A DNA stretch of 34,499 nucleotides from Lutibacter sp. (GCA_030694935.1 JAUYUA010000004.1:1-34499), one strand, 5' to 3'. Positions 1 to 8,573 are shown, numbered from the stretch's first letter. Notes: generated by a model from the sequence alone, not told the origin. Made by a program: numbers and translations.

Positions 1-48
1 AAATTTAGGAAATTTGATTTTATGCTTTTTAATTTAAAGAAATATTTT

Positions 49-573
49 TTAAAACTGCTGAATCTTACCTCTACCCATTCCCTTTCCCATACCATTTGGG
101 TGCTCATCAGTAAAATGTTTTTCAAACCAATCGGGTTTTTCCAATTCATTATCGTAAATATAAGCCGCTATTTTTTCAAGATCCTCTTTTTTGAAGGCTT
201 GTTTTGGCATAACGTTAAATTGCATAACTGCACCCCGCATTAAAGCATTTTCTTTGGTTGGGTTTAATGCCCAATCAGTAAATGCATTTACAAACTCCTC
301 TTTTGAATTGTAACTCATTTTATACCTCCTTTTAATGGCGGCCATTGGCGGTGCAATTATTTCATCATGAGATTTACTGGTAACGCTATGACAGGCATAA
401 CAATTATTTTTCATAAGGATGTATCCTTCCGATTGATTTTGGGATGTAACTATTGCTGCAATTGTGTTGGCCGATGGTTCCTGTTTTTTCTCATCACAGC
501 TAATGAATACAAGGGTTGCTAAAACTAAAAAGATTGTTTTTAAGTTTTTAGCTTTTAATAATAGTTTATACAT
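49..573 (-). CDS. Cytochrome c-type haem lipoprotein
   Basis: A 174-residue exported protein with one c-type haem site, CYACH at residues 58-62. The N-terminus has a hydrophobic stretch (about residues 13-25) ending in ISC, with Cys26 as the likely lipidation site, so it is probably a lipoprotein held in a membrane and facing the periplasm. Met122 in NVMPKQ, ahead of a final helix (DLEKIAAYIYDN), is a reasonable sixth haem ligand; this layout is usual for small monohaem class I cytochromes c. The tail is rich in Gly, Met and Lys (GMGKGMGRGK). It would act as a small electron carrier, but the partner cannot be told from the context: the next gene upstream is typA, which has its own terminator. 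The haem motif makes the family assignment firm; the physiological role is unknown. Confidence 0.85.
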   Translation of the reverse strand: MYKLLLKAKNLKTIFLVLATLVFISCDEKKQEPSANTIAAIVTSQNQSEGYILMKNNCYACHSVTSKSHDEIIAPPMAAIKRRYKMSYNSKEEFVNAFTDWALNPTKENALMRGAVMQFNVMPKQAFKKEDLEKIAAYIYDNELEKPDWFEKHFTDEHPNGMGKGMGRGKIQQF

Positions 574-686
574 ATTACATAATTTAATTTAATTTAACAT
601 CATTAGACATTAGACCCTGCAATTACTAAAAAGTTTTACCTTTAATCATAAATTTAAACTACTATCAATTTTAAAAATAAATGCAT

Positions 687-718
687 AAAAAAGCGCTTTC
701 AAATTAATGCAAGCGCTT
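687..718 (-). terminator. Rho-independent terminator of typA
   Basis: Read on the minus strand, two AAGCGCTT arms (711-718 and 691-698) are separated by 12 bases and followed by a run of six T. It lies 22 bases after the typA stop and separates typA from the cytochrome gene. Confidence 0.75.
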
Positions 719-739
719 CTAAAATATTTAAGTAAAAGT

Positions 740-2509
740 TTATTTGAAATTAATTTTTCGCATACGTAAACTTTGTGGCGTAACCTCTAAATATTCATCA
801 TCTTTAATGTACTCCATACATTCTTCCAAAGAAAATTCTTTCTTAGGCGCAATGTTTACCGCGGTATCTGTTCCTGATTTACGAACGTTTGTTAATTTTT
901 TACCTTTTATAAGGTTGATCGCCATATCATCTTGTCGGTTATTTTCGCCAACAACTTGTCCTTTATAAATTTCCTGGTTGATGTCGATAAAGAAAATTCC
1001 TCTGTCCCCAAGTTTATCAATTGCATAAGCCGTTGCTTTTCCTGCTTCCGCAGAAATTAAAGCACCATTCACAACCTCATTAAAATCACCTTTATAAGGG
1101 CTAAATTCAACAAAATTATGGTTGATGATGGCAGTACCGGCAGTTGCGGTCAATAATTTATTACGCAAACCTATTAAACCTCTTGAGGGAATGGAAAATT
1201 CTAAATGCTGTAAATCACCTTTAGGTTCCATAATTAATAAATCTCCCTTTTTCAAGGAAACCAAGTTAATTACTTTGCTTGAAGATTCTTCAGGAACATC
1301 GATCACAAGCGTTTCATAAGGTTCACATTTAACGCCGTCTATATCTTTCATAATTACTTGCGGTCTTCCCACTTGTAATTCGTAACCTTCTCTTCGCATT
1401 GTTTCAATCAATACAGATAAATGCAAAATTCCGCGTCCGTAAACATTAAATCGGTCTTCACTCTCTGTATCTTCAACCCTAAGAGCCAAATTCTTTTCAA
1501 TTTCTTTGTACAATCTGTCACGTAAATGACGGGAAGTCACAAATTTTCCTTCTTTTCCATAAAAAGGGGAATTGTTAATGGTAAACAACATACTCATTGT
1601 AGGCTGATCCACTTTTAACCTTGTTAAAGGTTCAGGATTTTCAAGATCGGCAATAGTATCGCCAATTTCAAATCCTTCAATACCTGTTATGGCGCAAATA
1701 TCACCGCTTCTTACAGTAGCTGCTCTGTCTTTGCCCATCCCTTCGAAAGTATGAAGTTCTTTGATACGCACTTTTTTAAAAGTACCATCCGCTTTGCAAA
1801 TCGCATAATCTTTGCCTTCAACCAAATCGCCTCTATATACACGTCCGATAGCAATACGGCCAACAAACGACGTAAAATCCAAAGAAGTAATTTGCATTTG
1901 AGGTGTTCCTTCATAATAAGGAGCCTCTGGAATATTTTCTAAAATAGCGTCTAATAAAGGAACTATATTATCAGTTTGTTCTCTCCAATCCGTACTCATC
2001 CAGTTATGTTTGGCTGAACCATAAATTGTGGCAAAATGAAGCTGATCTTCAGTTGCATCTAACGCACACATTAAATCGAATACTTTTTCGTGCACTATAT
2101 CTGGTGTACAATTTTCTTTATCAACTTTATTCACCACCAGTATTGGCGTTAAACCCAACTCCAACGCTTTACCCAAAACAAAACGCGTTTGCGGCATTGG
2201 ACCTTCAAAAGCATCTACCAACAACAAAACACCGTCGGCCATATTTAATACCCTTTCCACTTCACCGCCAAAATCGGCGTGACCAGGTGTGTCAATAATG
2301 TTGATTTTTACGCCTTTATAAATAATGGACACGTTTTTTGACAGGATGGTAATTCCTCTTTCTCTTTCTAAATCATTGCTGTCCAATAATAATTCGGTAC
2401 GAACTTTTCGTTCATCTAAAATATGGGCTTGATCAATAATTTTATCAACCAAAGTCGTTTTACCGTGGTCAACGTGGGCTATAATAGCGATGTTTCTGAT
2501 AGATTGCAT
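740..2509 (-). CDS. typA: GTP-binding protein TypA/BipA
   Basis: A 589-residue translational GTPase of the EF-G family that binds ribosomes and assists 50S assembly and stress or cold adaptation in bacteria where it has been studied. The G motifs are all present: AHVDHGKT at residues 11-18, RGIT at 51-54, DTPGH at 73-77 and NKVD at 127-130. The rest fits the beta-barrel domain, two EF-G-like alpha/beta domains (for instance GRGILHLSVLIETMRREGYE) and the TypA-specific C-terminal domain, ending close to the usual family length of about 600. It starts with ATG; a TAnnTTTG promoter box lies about 22 bases upstream and a hairpin terminator follows, so it looks monocistronic. The assignment is secure. 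Confidence 0.97.
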   Translation of the reverse strand: MQSIRNIAIIAHVDHGKTTLVDKIIDQAHILDERKVRTELLLDSNDLERERGITILSKNVSIIYKGVKINIIDTPGHADFGGEVERVLNMADGVLLLVDAFEGPMPQTRFVLGKALELGLTPILVVNKVDKENCTPDIVHEKVFDLMCALDATEDQLHFATIYGSAKHNWMSTDWREQTDNIVPLLDAILENIPEAPYYEGTPQMQITSLDFTSFVGRIAIGRVYRGDLVEGKDYAICKADGTFKKVRIKELHTFEGMGKDRAATVRSGDICAITGIEGFEIGDTIADLENPEPLTRLKVDQPTMSMLFTINNSPFYGKEGKFVTSRHLRDRLYKEIEKNLALRVEDTESEDRFNVYGRGILHLSVLIETMRREGYELQVGRPQVIMKDIDGVKCEPYETLVIDVPEESSSKVINLVSLKKGDLLIMEPKGDLQHLEFSIPSRGLIGLRNKLLTATAGTAIINHNFVEFSPYKGDFNEVVNGALISAEAGKATAYAIDKLGDRGIFFIDINQEIYKGQVVGENNRQDDMAINLIKGKKLTNVRKSGTDTAVNIAPKKEFSLEECMEYIKDDEYLEVTPQSLRMRKINFK

Positions 2510-2531
2510 GTTCTAATTTTTTTAGGCGATG

Positions 2532-2566
2532 CAAAAGTAGTTGTTTTATTTTGTTTTATCTCACAA
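2532..2566 (-). promoter_or_regulatory. Bacteroidetes-type promoter of typA
   Basis: On the minus strand a perfect -7 box TACTTTTG (2532-2539) follows a TTG (2564-2566) with a 24-base spacer, slightly longer than the 17-23 usually cited for flavobacteria. The box ends 22 bases before the typA ATG. Confidence 0.55.
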
Positions 2567-2750
2567 AAGTTTCATAATGATTTTCCTTCTTTAATGACCT
2601 TAACTTACTGTTAATGTTTATTTTAAACAGAATGCAATTGCATCATTATAAAATCCAATTTTATCAATTAGGCAATACTATGGATTATTGGCAGACTTCA
2701 ATAGCTATTTTTAGTGTTTTTAGGTGAATTTTGATCTTTAAAAAAAGCAG

Positions 2751-2782
2751 AAAAAAAACTGCCGGAAATGACAGTTTTTTTT
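2751..2782 (-). terminator. Rho-independent terminator of proline dehydrogenase
   Basis: An 11-bp perfect inverted repeat, AAAAAAAACTG and CAGTTTTTTTT, with a 10-base loop, ends in eight T on the minus strand and lies 21 bases beyond the proline dehydrogenase stop. The rest of 2540-2750 has no recognisable gene, only a 12-bp palindrome ATGCAATTGCAT at 2632-2643 of unknown meaning. Confidence 0.8.
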
Positions 2783-2803
2783 CAAAATTATTATAAAAAT
2801 ATC

Positions 2804-3970
2804 TTAAATTTTACGTCTTTCACGTTCTCGTTTTAGTAATTCAAGCTCCCTATTTGTTTGTCCGGCCACTGAAGTATTTTCTTCGGCACGTCTAATTAAG
2901 TAAGGCATCACGTCGCGAACAGGCCCAAATGGCAAATATTTAGCCACATTATAACCAGCGGCTGCCAAATTATAGCTTATGTGATCACTCATACCATACA
3001 ATTGGCCAAACCAAATTCTTTTGTCGTTTTTGTCGAAATTGTATTTTTCAATTAAATCCATACATAAATAAGAACTGTCTTCGTTATGCGTTCCTGCAAA
3101 AATGGCCATATCCTTAATGTTTTCCATCATATAGACCAAAACATCATTGTACATTTTATCGGTGGCAGGTTTGTTTTCGCAAATTGGATCTTTGTATCCA
3201 TATTCCTCAGCACGTTCGCGTTCTTTTTCCATATAAGCACCGCGCACCAATTTCTGTCCTATTTTAAATCCTTTTTCTTTTGCGCGACTGTGCAATTTTT
3301 TAAGGTAATCCAATCGATCCCAACGATATAATTGCAGCGTGCCAAATACAATCACTTTTTCTTTATTGTATTTTTCCATCATCTCCTCAATTAAATCATC
3401 TGCAGCAAGTTGCATCCAACTTTCCTCTGCGTCAATTAATAAAGGAATATTTGCGGCATGTGCAGCTTTACTTACAGTGTCATAGCGTTCTTTAATCCGT
3501 TTCCATTCTACCACTTCATGGGCGCTTAATTCAGTGCCTTCTGTTACTTTTTGGTAAATTTCAAAACGACCAAATCCTGATGGTTTAAAAACCGCAAATG
3601 GAATACTTGGTTTTTCAAGACCAAATTTAATGGTGTTCAATGTTTTTTCCATGGCCAAGTCAAATTGTTCTTCAACTTCTTTGCCTTCAGCAGAATAATC
3701 TAAGACAGAATACACATTTTTTGTGTACATTTTGTCGATTGTTGACATACAATCGGTTTCAGTTACGCCACCGCAAAAATGATCGAAAACAGTAGCCCTG
3801 ATGATACCTTCAACAGGCAAATGCGTTTTAAGGGCAAACTTGGTAACTGCTGTACCAATTTTAACCAATGGCTCTCGCTTTATCATTTCAAACAAATAAT
3901 AAGCTCTTTCAAGCTCGGAATTTGATTTTAAAGCGAAGGCAACTTCAGTATTGTCAAATATTTTTTCCAT
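2804..3970 (-). CDS. Proline dehydrogenase (FAD, monofunctional)
   Basis: A 388-residue enzyme that oxidises proline to pyrroline-5-carboxylate with FAD, passing electrons to the quinone pool. Hallmarks of the PRODH TIM barrel are visible: LVRGAYMEKERE near residues 241-252, AGTHNEDSS near 292-300, FGQLYGMSDH at 321-330 and the substrate-binding YLIRRAEENTS at 357-367. The frame stays open to an ATG at 4075, but that start would run over aroB on the other strand and adds a sequence with no family counterpart. I chose the ATG at 3970: it gives the normal N-terminus and sits 17 bases after a TATCTTTG promoter box. It is not fused to a P5C dehydrogenase, unlike PutA, and no such partner gene is in the window. 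The gene is divergent from aroB. Confidence 0.93.
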   Translation of the reverse strand: MEKIFDNTEVAFALKSNSELERAYYLFEMIKREPLVKIGTAVTKFALKTHLPVEGIIRATVFDHFCGGVTETDCMSTIDKMYTKNVYSVLDYSAEGKEVEEQFDLAMEKTLNTIKFGLEKPSIPFAVFKPSGFGRFEIYQKVTEGTELSAHEVVEWKRIKERYDTVSKAAHAANIPLLIDAEESWMQLAADDLIEEMMEKYNKEKVIVFGTLQLYRWDRLDYLKKLHSRAKEKGFKIGQKLVRGAYMEKERERAEEYGYKDPICENKPATDKMYNDVLVYMMENIKDMAIFAGTHNEDSSYLCMDLIEKYNFDKNDKRIWFGQLYGMSDHISYNLAAAGYNVAKYLPFGPVRDVMPYLIRRAEENTSVAGQTNRELELLKRERERRKI

Positions 3971-3987
3971 TGTAGATTCTATTTGTA

Positions 3988-3995
3988 CAAAGATA
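3988..3995 (-). promoter_or_regulatory. -7 box of the proline dehydrogenase promoter
   Basis: TATCTTTG on the minus strand matches TAnnTTTG exactly and lies 17 bases before the chosen ATG at 3970. No clear -33 TTG was found at the expected spacing. It supports the shorter start for the gene. Confidence 0.5.
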
Positions 3996-4055
3996 CCCAC
4001 AAAGTGTTTATTTTTTGATTTTTTTACCTTTAATTTGCACAAAATATTATCCGAA

Positions 4056-5123
4056 ATGACACCTATTTTATCCAATAATTACTTTGTAAACTTTAATGAA
4101 GACGCCTACAGAAAACTTAATATTTATATTTCTGAATACAAGCCTTCTGCCATTTTTGTTTTGGTGGATGAAAACACCAATAACCATTGTTTGCCTATTC
4201 TTTTGCAGGAACTGGAAACAGAAGCTGAAATTGAAATTATTGAGATTGAAGCCGGTGAAATAAATAAAAACTTGGATACCTGCGCTGGTGTTTGGCATGC
4301 ATTGACAGAATTGGGCGCCGACAGAAAAAGTCTGATGATTAATTTGGGCGGTGGTGTTATTACAGATTTGGGCGGATTTGTGGCTTCCACTTTTAAACGC
4401 GGAATTGCATTTGTGAACATCCCAACCACCCTTTTAAGTATGGTTGATGCCTCGGTTGGCGGTAAAACCGGCGTGGATTTGGGTGTTTTAAAAAATCAGA
4501 TCGGGTTATTTTCAGATCCCGAAATGGTGTTGATTGATCCACGTTATTTGGAAACCATTTCCGACCGTGAATTGCGTTCAGGTTTGGCGGAAATTATTAA
4601 ATACGGAATCACTTATGACATTAAACTTTGGAATGAGATATGTAATTTTAAAGAATTAACTATCAGCGATATATCCAATTTAATTCATCGTTCTATTGAA
4701 ATAAAAAATGAAGTGGTCACCAAAGATCCGAAAGAAAAAGGATTGCGCAAAATTTTGAACTTCGGACACACACTGGGTCACGCCATTGAATCTTATTTTT
4801 TGGAATCGGAAGACAAAGAAAATCTGACCCACGGAGAAGCCATTGCCATTGGCATGGTTACAGAAGCTTTTATCTCCCAAAAATTGTTAAATTTTCCATC
4901 AGAAAACTTAAAAGCCATCAAAGAAGTAGTTTTAAAAATTTATGGAAAAGCGGAAATTGATGTTCTAGATTATGATGGAATTATCGATCTTTTAATTCAC
5001 GACAAAAAGAATGTGGGCGGACAAGTTAATTTCGTGTTATTAACTGATTTTGAGCAGTTTAAATTAGATTGTGTTGTTGAAAAAGAAATGCTTATTGATG
5101 CATTAAATTACTATAACGACTAA
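4056..5123 (+). CDS. aroB: 3-dehydroquinate synthase
   Basis: A 355-residue cytoplasmic enzyme of the shikimate pathway that converts DAHP to 3-dehydroquinate with NAD and a divalent metal. The NAD-binding region LGGGVITDLGGFVAS (residues 97-111), PTTLLSMVDASVGGKTGVD (123-141), and the metal-site elements AEIIKYG with Glu179, GHTLGHAIE (237-245) and HGEA with His259 are intact. The frame extends upstream to an ATG at 3951, but that part overlaps the start of proline dehydrogenase and has no family resemblance, so I start at ATG 4056 (MTPILSNN). Downstream it converges on bshA: its TAA at 5121-5123 overlaps the bshA stop, leaving no room for a terminator between them. Confidence 0.95.
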   Translation: MTPILSNNYFVNFNEDAYRKLNIYISEYKPSAIFVLVDENTNNHCLPILLQELETEAEIEIIEIEAGEINKNLDTCAGVWHALTELGADRKSLMINLGGGVITDLGGFVASTFKRGIAFVNIPTTLLSMVDASVGGKTGVDLGVLKNQIGLFSDPEMVLIDPRYLETISDRELRSGLAEIIKYGITYDIKLWNEICNFKELTISDISNLIHRSIEIKNEVVTKDPKEKGLRKILNFGHTLGHAIESYFLESEDKENLTHGEAIAIGMVTEAFISQKLLNFPSENLKAIKEVVLKIYGKAEIDVLDYDGIIDLLIHDKKNVGGQVNFVLLTDFEQFKLDCVVEKEMLIDALNYYND

Positions 5124-6253
5124 CAACAACCAACCAATACTTCTCTGTAAACCTCTTTATACTTCGGCAAAACATTCTCTAAACTGAATCTTTTTGCTTG
5201 AGCCAAAGCGTTTTGTTTAAATTGTTGCAATCGGTGTGTATCCTCTAAAATATAAATTCCGTTTTTTGCCATATCATCAGTATCGCCAACATTGCTTAAA
5301 AATCCGGTAACACCTTGTATGTTTACTTCTGGCAAACCGCCTGAATTTGTTGAAATCACAGGCGTTCTCGCAGCCATGGCTTCCAATGCCGCCAATCCAA
5401 AACTTTCTGTTTCTGAAGGCAATAAAAACAAATCGGAATAACATAATAACTTATTTACTTCGTTGCTGTTTCCCAAAAATAAAACTTTGTCTAAAATTCC
5501 TAATTTTTTTGCCTGATTTTCAATACTTTCCCTATCCGGACCTTCGCCAACCAATAATAATTTAGAGGGGATTTTTTGCTGAATTTTATAAAAAATATCA
5601 ATAACGTCTGAAGCTCTTTTTACTGGCCGCAAATTACTTACATGCGTAATAATGCGTTCATTTTCATTTGCAATGGTATGGCGCAGACATTCTTCCGAAT
5701 GAATTTCGGGATATTTCTCAAAATCAATAAAATTATAAATCACTTTTATTTCTTTTGTGATGTTAAATAATCTGAGGGTGTCTTTACGCAAACTTTCTGA
5801 TACTGTGGTAACTACATCGGAATTGTTGATACTAAATTCAACGGCCGGTTTATAATTTGGATGACTTCCAACCAAAGTGATGTCGGTTCCGTGCAAGGTT
5901 GTGACAACTTTTATGTCGATTCCTTTTTCCTTCAACATTTGTTTCGCCATATAGGCCGCATAAGCGTGAGGAATTGCGTAGTGAACGTGCAGTATTTCCA
6001 AATTGTACAATTCCACCACTTCCACAATTTTACTGGACAAGGCCAATTCATAAGGCTGAAAATGAAATAAAGGGTATTCTTCCACAAAAACTTCGTGAAA
6101 ATGAATATTATTGGAAAGGAAATCGAGTCTAACTGGCTGTTTATAAGTGATAAAATGCACTTGATGACCTCTTTGTGCCAAAGCCATTCCCAATTCTGTG
6201 GCAACTACGCCACTTCCCCCAAATGTTGGATAACAAACAATGCCTATCTTCAT
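5120..6253 (-). CDS. bshA: BshA, GlcNAc-malate glycosyltransferase of bacillithiol synthesis
   Basis: A 377-residue GT4-family (GT-B fold) retaining glycosyltransferase. It matches BshA, which joins UDP-GlcNAc to L-malate in the first step of bacillithiol synthesis. The BshA-like N-terminus MKIGIVCYPTFGGSGVVATE, HVHYAIPHAYAA (89-100), TTLHGTDITLVG (118-129) and the nucleotide-sugar motif ESFGLAALEAMA (283-294) are clear. bshB and bshC are not in the window; scattered bsh genes are known in other phyla. The protein ends in Gly-Cys-Cys, where the last codons nearly meet aroB. A four-copy AACTTTT array lies between this gene and the transketolase gene upstream. The family is secure and the BshA call is strong on the N-terminal motif. 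Confidence 0.9.
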   Translation of the reverse strand: MKIGIVCYPTFGGSGVVATELGMALAQRGHQVHFITYKQPVRLDFLSNNIHFHEVFVEEYPLFHFQPYELALSSKIVEVVELYNLEILHVHYAIPHAYAAYMAKQMLKEKGIDIKVVTTLHGTDITLVGSHPNYKPAVEFSINNSDVVTTVSESLRKDTLRLFNITKEIKVIYNFIDFEKYPEIHSEECLRHTIANENERIITHVSNLRPVKRASDVIDIFYKIQQKIPSKLLLVGEGPDRESIENQAKKLGILDKVLFLGNSNEVNKLLCYSDLFLLPSETESFGLAALEAMAARTPVISTNSGGLPEVNIQGVTGFLSNVGDTDDMAKNGIYILEDTHRLQQFKQNALAQAKRFSLENVLPKYKEVYREVLVGCC

Positions 6254-6294
6254 TTTTTTAATGAATAATCATGAAAAATTAAAAATTGATAAAA

Positions 6295-6322
6295 AACTTT
6301 TAACTTTTAACTTTTAACTTTT
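6295..6322. repeat. Four-copy AACTTTT heptamer array (copy 1)
   Basis: Four exact tandem AACTTTT units (6295-6301, 6302-6308, 6309-6315, 6316-6322) followed by TTA. The array begins directly at the transketolase stop (minus strand) and is within the short gap to bshA. An array with the same unit, number and ending is at 17129-17156. Confidence 0.9.
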
Positions 6323-7168
6323 TTAGTAATCCCCTAATGTTTCCGGATTTTGGTTTAAGGCAATTTCCAATTGCGTATCATTTGGCGCTTTTCCGTGCCA
6401 GGCGTGGGTATGCATCATAAAGTTTACGCCGTTGCCCATTACGGTATGCAATAAAACACACACTGGTTTTCCTTTTCCTGTCAAAGATTTGGCTTCTGCC
6501 AAACCATTTTTAATGCTGTCAATGTCATTTCCATTTTCAATCTCCAAAACGGTCCAGCCAAAAGCTTCAAACTTGGCTTTTAAACTGCCTAAAGGCATTA
6601 CATCATTTGTTGCACCGTCAATTTGTTGTCCGTTATAATCTATCGTTGCAATATAATTGTCTATTTTTTTTCCGGCGGCATACATTGCAGCTTCCCAAAT
6701 TTGACCTTCTTGCATTTCTCCGTCACCGTGCAATGAATAAATCAATTTTGAATCGCCATTCAATCTTTTTGCTTCGGCAGCACCAATGGCAACACTCATT
6801 CCTTGACCTAAAGAACCCGATGAAATACGAATTCCCGGCAATCCGTCGTGCGTAGTTGGATGTCCTTGCAAACGCGAATTTAATTTTCTGAAAGTTGCCA
6901 ACTCACTTACCGGAAAAAATCCGCTTCGAGCCAAAACACTGTAAAAAAGTGGTGAAACGTGACCGTTCGACAAAAAGAATAAATCTTCATTTTTTCCATC
7001 CATCGTAAATTTGGTTGAATAATCCATCACTTCTTGGTATAAAACTGTTAAAAACTCGTTACAGCCCAATGATCCTCCTGGATGACCAGAATTTACGGCG
7101 TGCACCATTCTAACAATGTCTCTTCTAACTTGTTGCGCAAAATCCTGCAATTGTTGTGTTGTTGGCAT
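6323..7168 (-). CDS. Transketolase, N-terminal (TPP-binding) subunit
   Basis: A 281-residue protein matching the N-terminal half of transketolase, which moves two-carbon ketol units in the pentose phosphate pathway. The thiamine diphosphate motif is present as HGDGEMQEG (GDG at 148-150) ending in Asn179, and NSGHPGGSLG (26-35) and GHPTTHDGLPG (102-112) are typical. Many bacteria and archaea encode the two halves as adjacent genes. Here the C-terminal (pyrimidine-binding) subunit is missing: the gene ends normally in ETLGDY, then comes a heptamer repeat array and bshA. Since this half alone should not be active, the partner must be elsewhere on the chromosome. A perfect -7 box lies upstream. 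Confidence 0.93.
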   Translation of the reverse strand: MPTTQQLQDFAQQVRRDIVRMVHAVNSGHPGGSLGCNEFLTVLYQEVMDYSTKFTMDGKNEDLFFLSNGHVSPLFYSVLARSGFFPVSELATFRKLNSRLQGHPTTHDGLPGIRISSGSLGQGMSVAIGAAEAKRLNGDSKLIYSLHGDGEMQEGQIWEAAMYAAGKKIDNYIATIDYNGQQIDGATNDVMPLGSLKAKFEAFGWTVLEIENGNDIDSIKNGLAEAKSLTGKGKPVCVLLHTVMGNGVNFMMHTHAWHGKAPNDTQLEIALNQNPETLGDY

Positions 7169-7193
7169 TTATTGAAATTTAATTATAAGGGAA

Positions 7194-7201
7194 CAAAAAT
7201 A
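7194..7201 (-). promoter_or_regulatory. -7 box of the transketolase promoter
   Basis: TATTTTTG on the minus strand matches TAnnTTTG and lies 25 bases before the ATG at 7168, inside the 91-base gap to the upstream gene. No -33 TTG was seen at the expected distance. Confidence 0.5.
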
Positions 7202-7259
7202 CTGTTTTTGAATTTTGAATCACCGAAATAATAAAAAAATTATTGCGCGGTTATTAACA

Positions 7260-8573
7260 TCACGTTTTTTGATTTTTCTTTTTGGCGGCGGGAAATAACA
7301 CATTGTTTAAAATCAATCGATATCCAGGTGAATTTGGATACAAGGAAAGTTCGGTCTTTGGGTCTCCAACTTTATGCTGATAATCTTCGGGGTCGTGACC
7401 ACCGTAAAAAGTAAACATTCCTTTTCCTTTTACACCGTGGATATAACGAGCCTCTTGGTTCGATTTGTTTTCTCCCATCACCAACACACTCGATTTTACC
7501 GTTGATCGATCGAATGAAGTTGTTTGCCCCATAAAACCTTTGATTAATTGGGTGTGATTTTGGCACAGCATGGTAGGAATCGGATCCCATTTCGCTGAAT
7601 ATTCCTGCAATGAAAAATAATCGGATGTGCGTGTAATATTTCTTTTTTGGGTCATATCAATAGAAGAAAATTCGTATTCAACCGGATTTCTGACCAAGGT
7701 AAAATCTTTAAATGCAAAGGTTTTGTTGAAATCAATTTTTTGCTGATAATCAATTTCCGCAGGATCTCCGTCAAACATCGTTTCACAAATATCAACACCT
7801 TCTGCAGCAAGCGCAATATCGAAACTGTCGGTGGCAGAACACATGGCAAACATAAATCCGCCGCCCACAACAAAATCCCTGATTTTTAAGGAAACTGCCA
7901 ATTTTTGTTCAGAAACTTTTTTGTATCCAAGTTTTTTTGCCAATTCTTCGGCTTCTTTTTTCTGTTCAATATACCAAGGCGCTGTTCTGTATGAGCCGTA
8001 AAATTTGCCATATTGGCCTGTAAAATCTTCGTGATGCAAGTGCAACCATTCATACAAAACCAATTTCTCTTCTAAAACTTCTTCATCATAAATAACATCA
8101 AAAGGAATTTCGGCATAAGTAAGCACCAAGGTTACCGCGTCATCCCAAGGCAGACTTGTTTTTGGAGAATAAACCGCTATTTTAGGCGCTTTTTCGAGTG
8201 TAACAGCTTCCATATTTTGAGACGGGCTGCTTATTTCTTCCAAAATTTTAGCAGCTTCAGTATCTGAAATAACATTAAAAGTAACGCCTCTAATTTTACA
8301 TTCGTTTCTGGTGGCTTCATTGTCTTCCAGCAAAAAAGAGCCTCCTTGGTAATTCAGCAACCATTTGGCCGTATTTCCTTTTTGAAGCGACCAATAAGTA
8401 ATTCCGTAGGCTTTTAAGTGATTTGTTTGAGAAACATCATCCATAGGAATTAATATAAATGATGCAAATGCGGCATGAGAAAAAAGCAACAAGAGTACTG
8501 TCAATACTTTTTTTAGGATTGAGAATCGGTGAATTTTTGATTTAAAACGCACATATTTAGAATGGAACATCAT
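7260..8573 (-). CDS. Secreted protein of unknown function (asparagine synthetase B-like in databases)
   Basis: A 437-residue exported protein. After a basic N-region comes a hydrophobic core (LTVLLLLF) and a signal peptidase I-like AFA-S site. Similar flavobacterial proteins next to dnaB are, from memory, often labelled asparagine synthetase B, but neither the N-terminal nucleophile Cys2 nor the SGGxDS ATP-pyrophosphatase loop is present and the protein carries a signal peptide, so that activity is not supported. A glycine-rich stretch GGGFMFAMCSATDSFD recalls a nucleophile elbow of glutamine amidotransferase-like folds, but this is only a resemblance. The longer frame to 8606 would overlap dnaB by 50 bases; the ATGATG at 8573-8568 overlaps it by 17 and gives a better N-terminus. 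Likely co-transcribed with dnaB. Function unknown. Confidence 0.85.
   Translation of the reverse strand: MMFHSKYVRFKSKIHRFSILKKVLTVLLLLFSHAAFASFILIPMDDVSQTNHLKAYGITYWSLQKGNTAKWLLNYQGGSFLLEDNEATRNECKIRGVTFNVISDTEAAKILEEISSPSQNMEAVTLEKAPKIAVYSPKTSLPWDDAVTLVLTYAEIPFDVIYDEEVLEEKLVLYEWLHLHHEDFTGQYGKFYGSYRTAPWYIEQKKEAEELAKKLGYKKVSEQKLAVSLKIRDFVVGGGFMFAMCSATDSFDIALAAEGVDICETMFDGDPAEIDYQQKIDFNKTFAFKDFTLVRNPVEYEFSSIDMTQKRNITRTSDYFSLQEYSAKWDPIPTMLCQNHTQLIKGFMGQTTSFDRSTVKSSVLVMGENKSNQEARYIHGVKGKGMFTFYGGHDPEDYQHKVGDPKTELSLYPNSPGYRLILNNVLFPAAKKKNQKT

Noticed and set aside
22-243. Plus-strand ORF opposite the cytochrome gene, and many similar ORFs opposite or inside other genes (for example 744-968, 2026-2298, 13812-14141, 30423-30782)
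   Set aside because: They overlap well-supported genes entirely, have no recognisable family features and odd compositions; AT-rich DNA yields such frames by chance.
3951-4075. Longer N-termini of aroB (ATG 3951) and proline dehydrogenase (ATG 4075)
   Set aside because: The extensions overlap each other on opposite strands, do not resemble the families and would place promoter boxes inside coding sequence; ATG 4056 and ATG 3970 fit better.
6295-6322. CRISPR-like array
   Set aside because: The repeats are 7 bases with no spacers; it is a simple tandem repeat.
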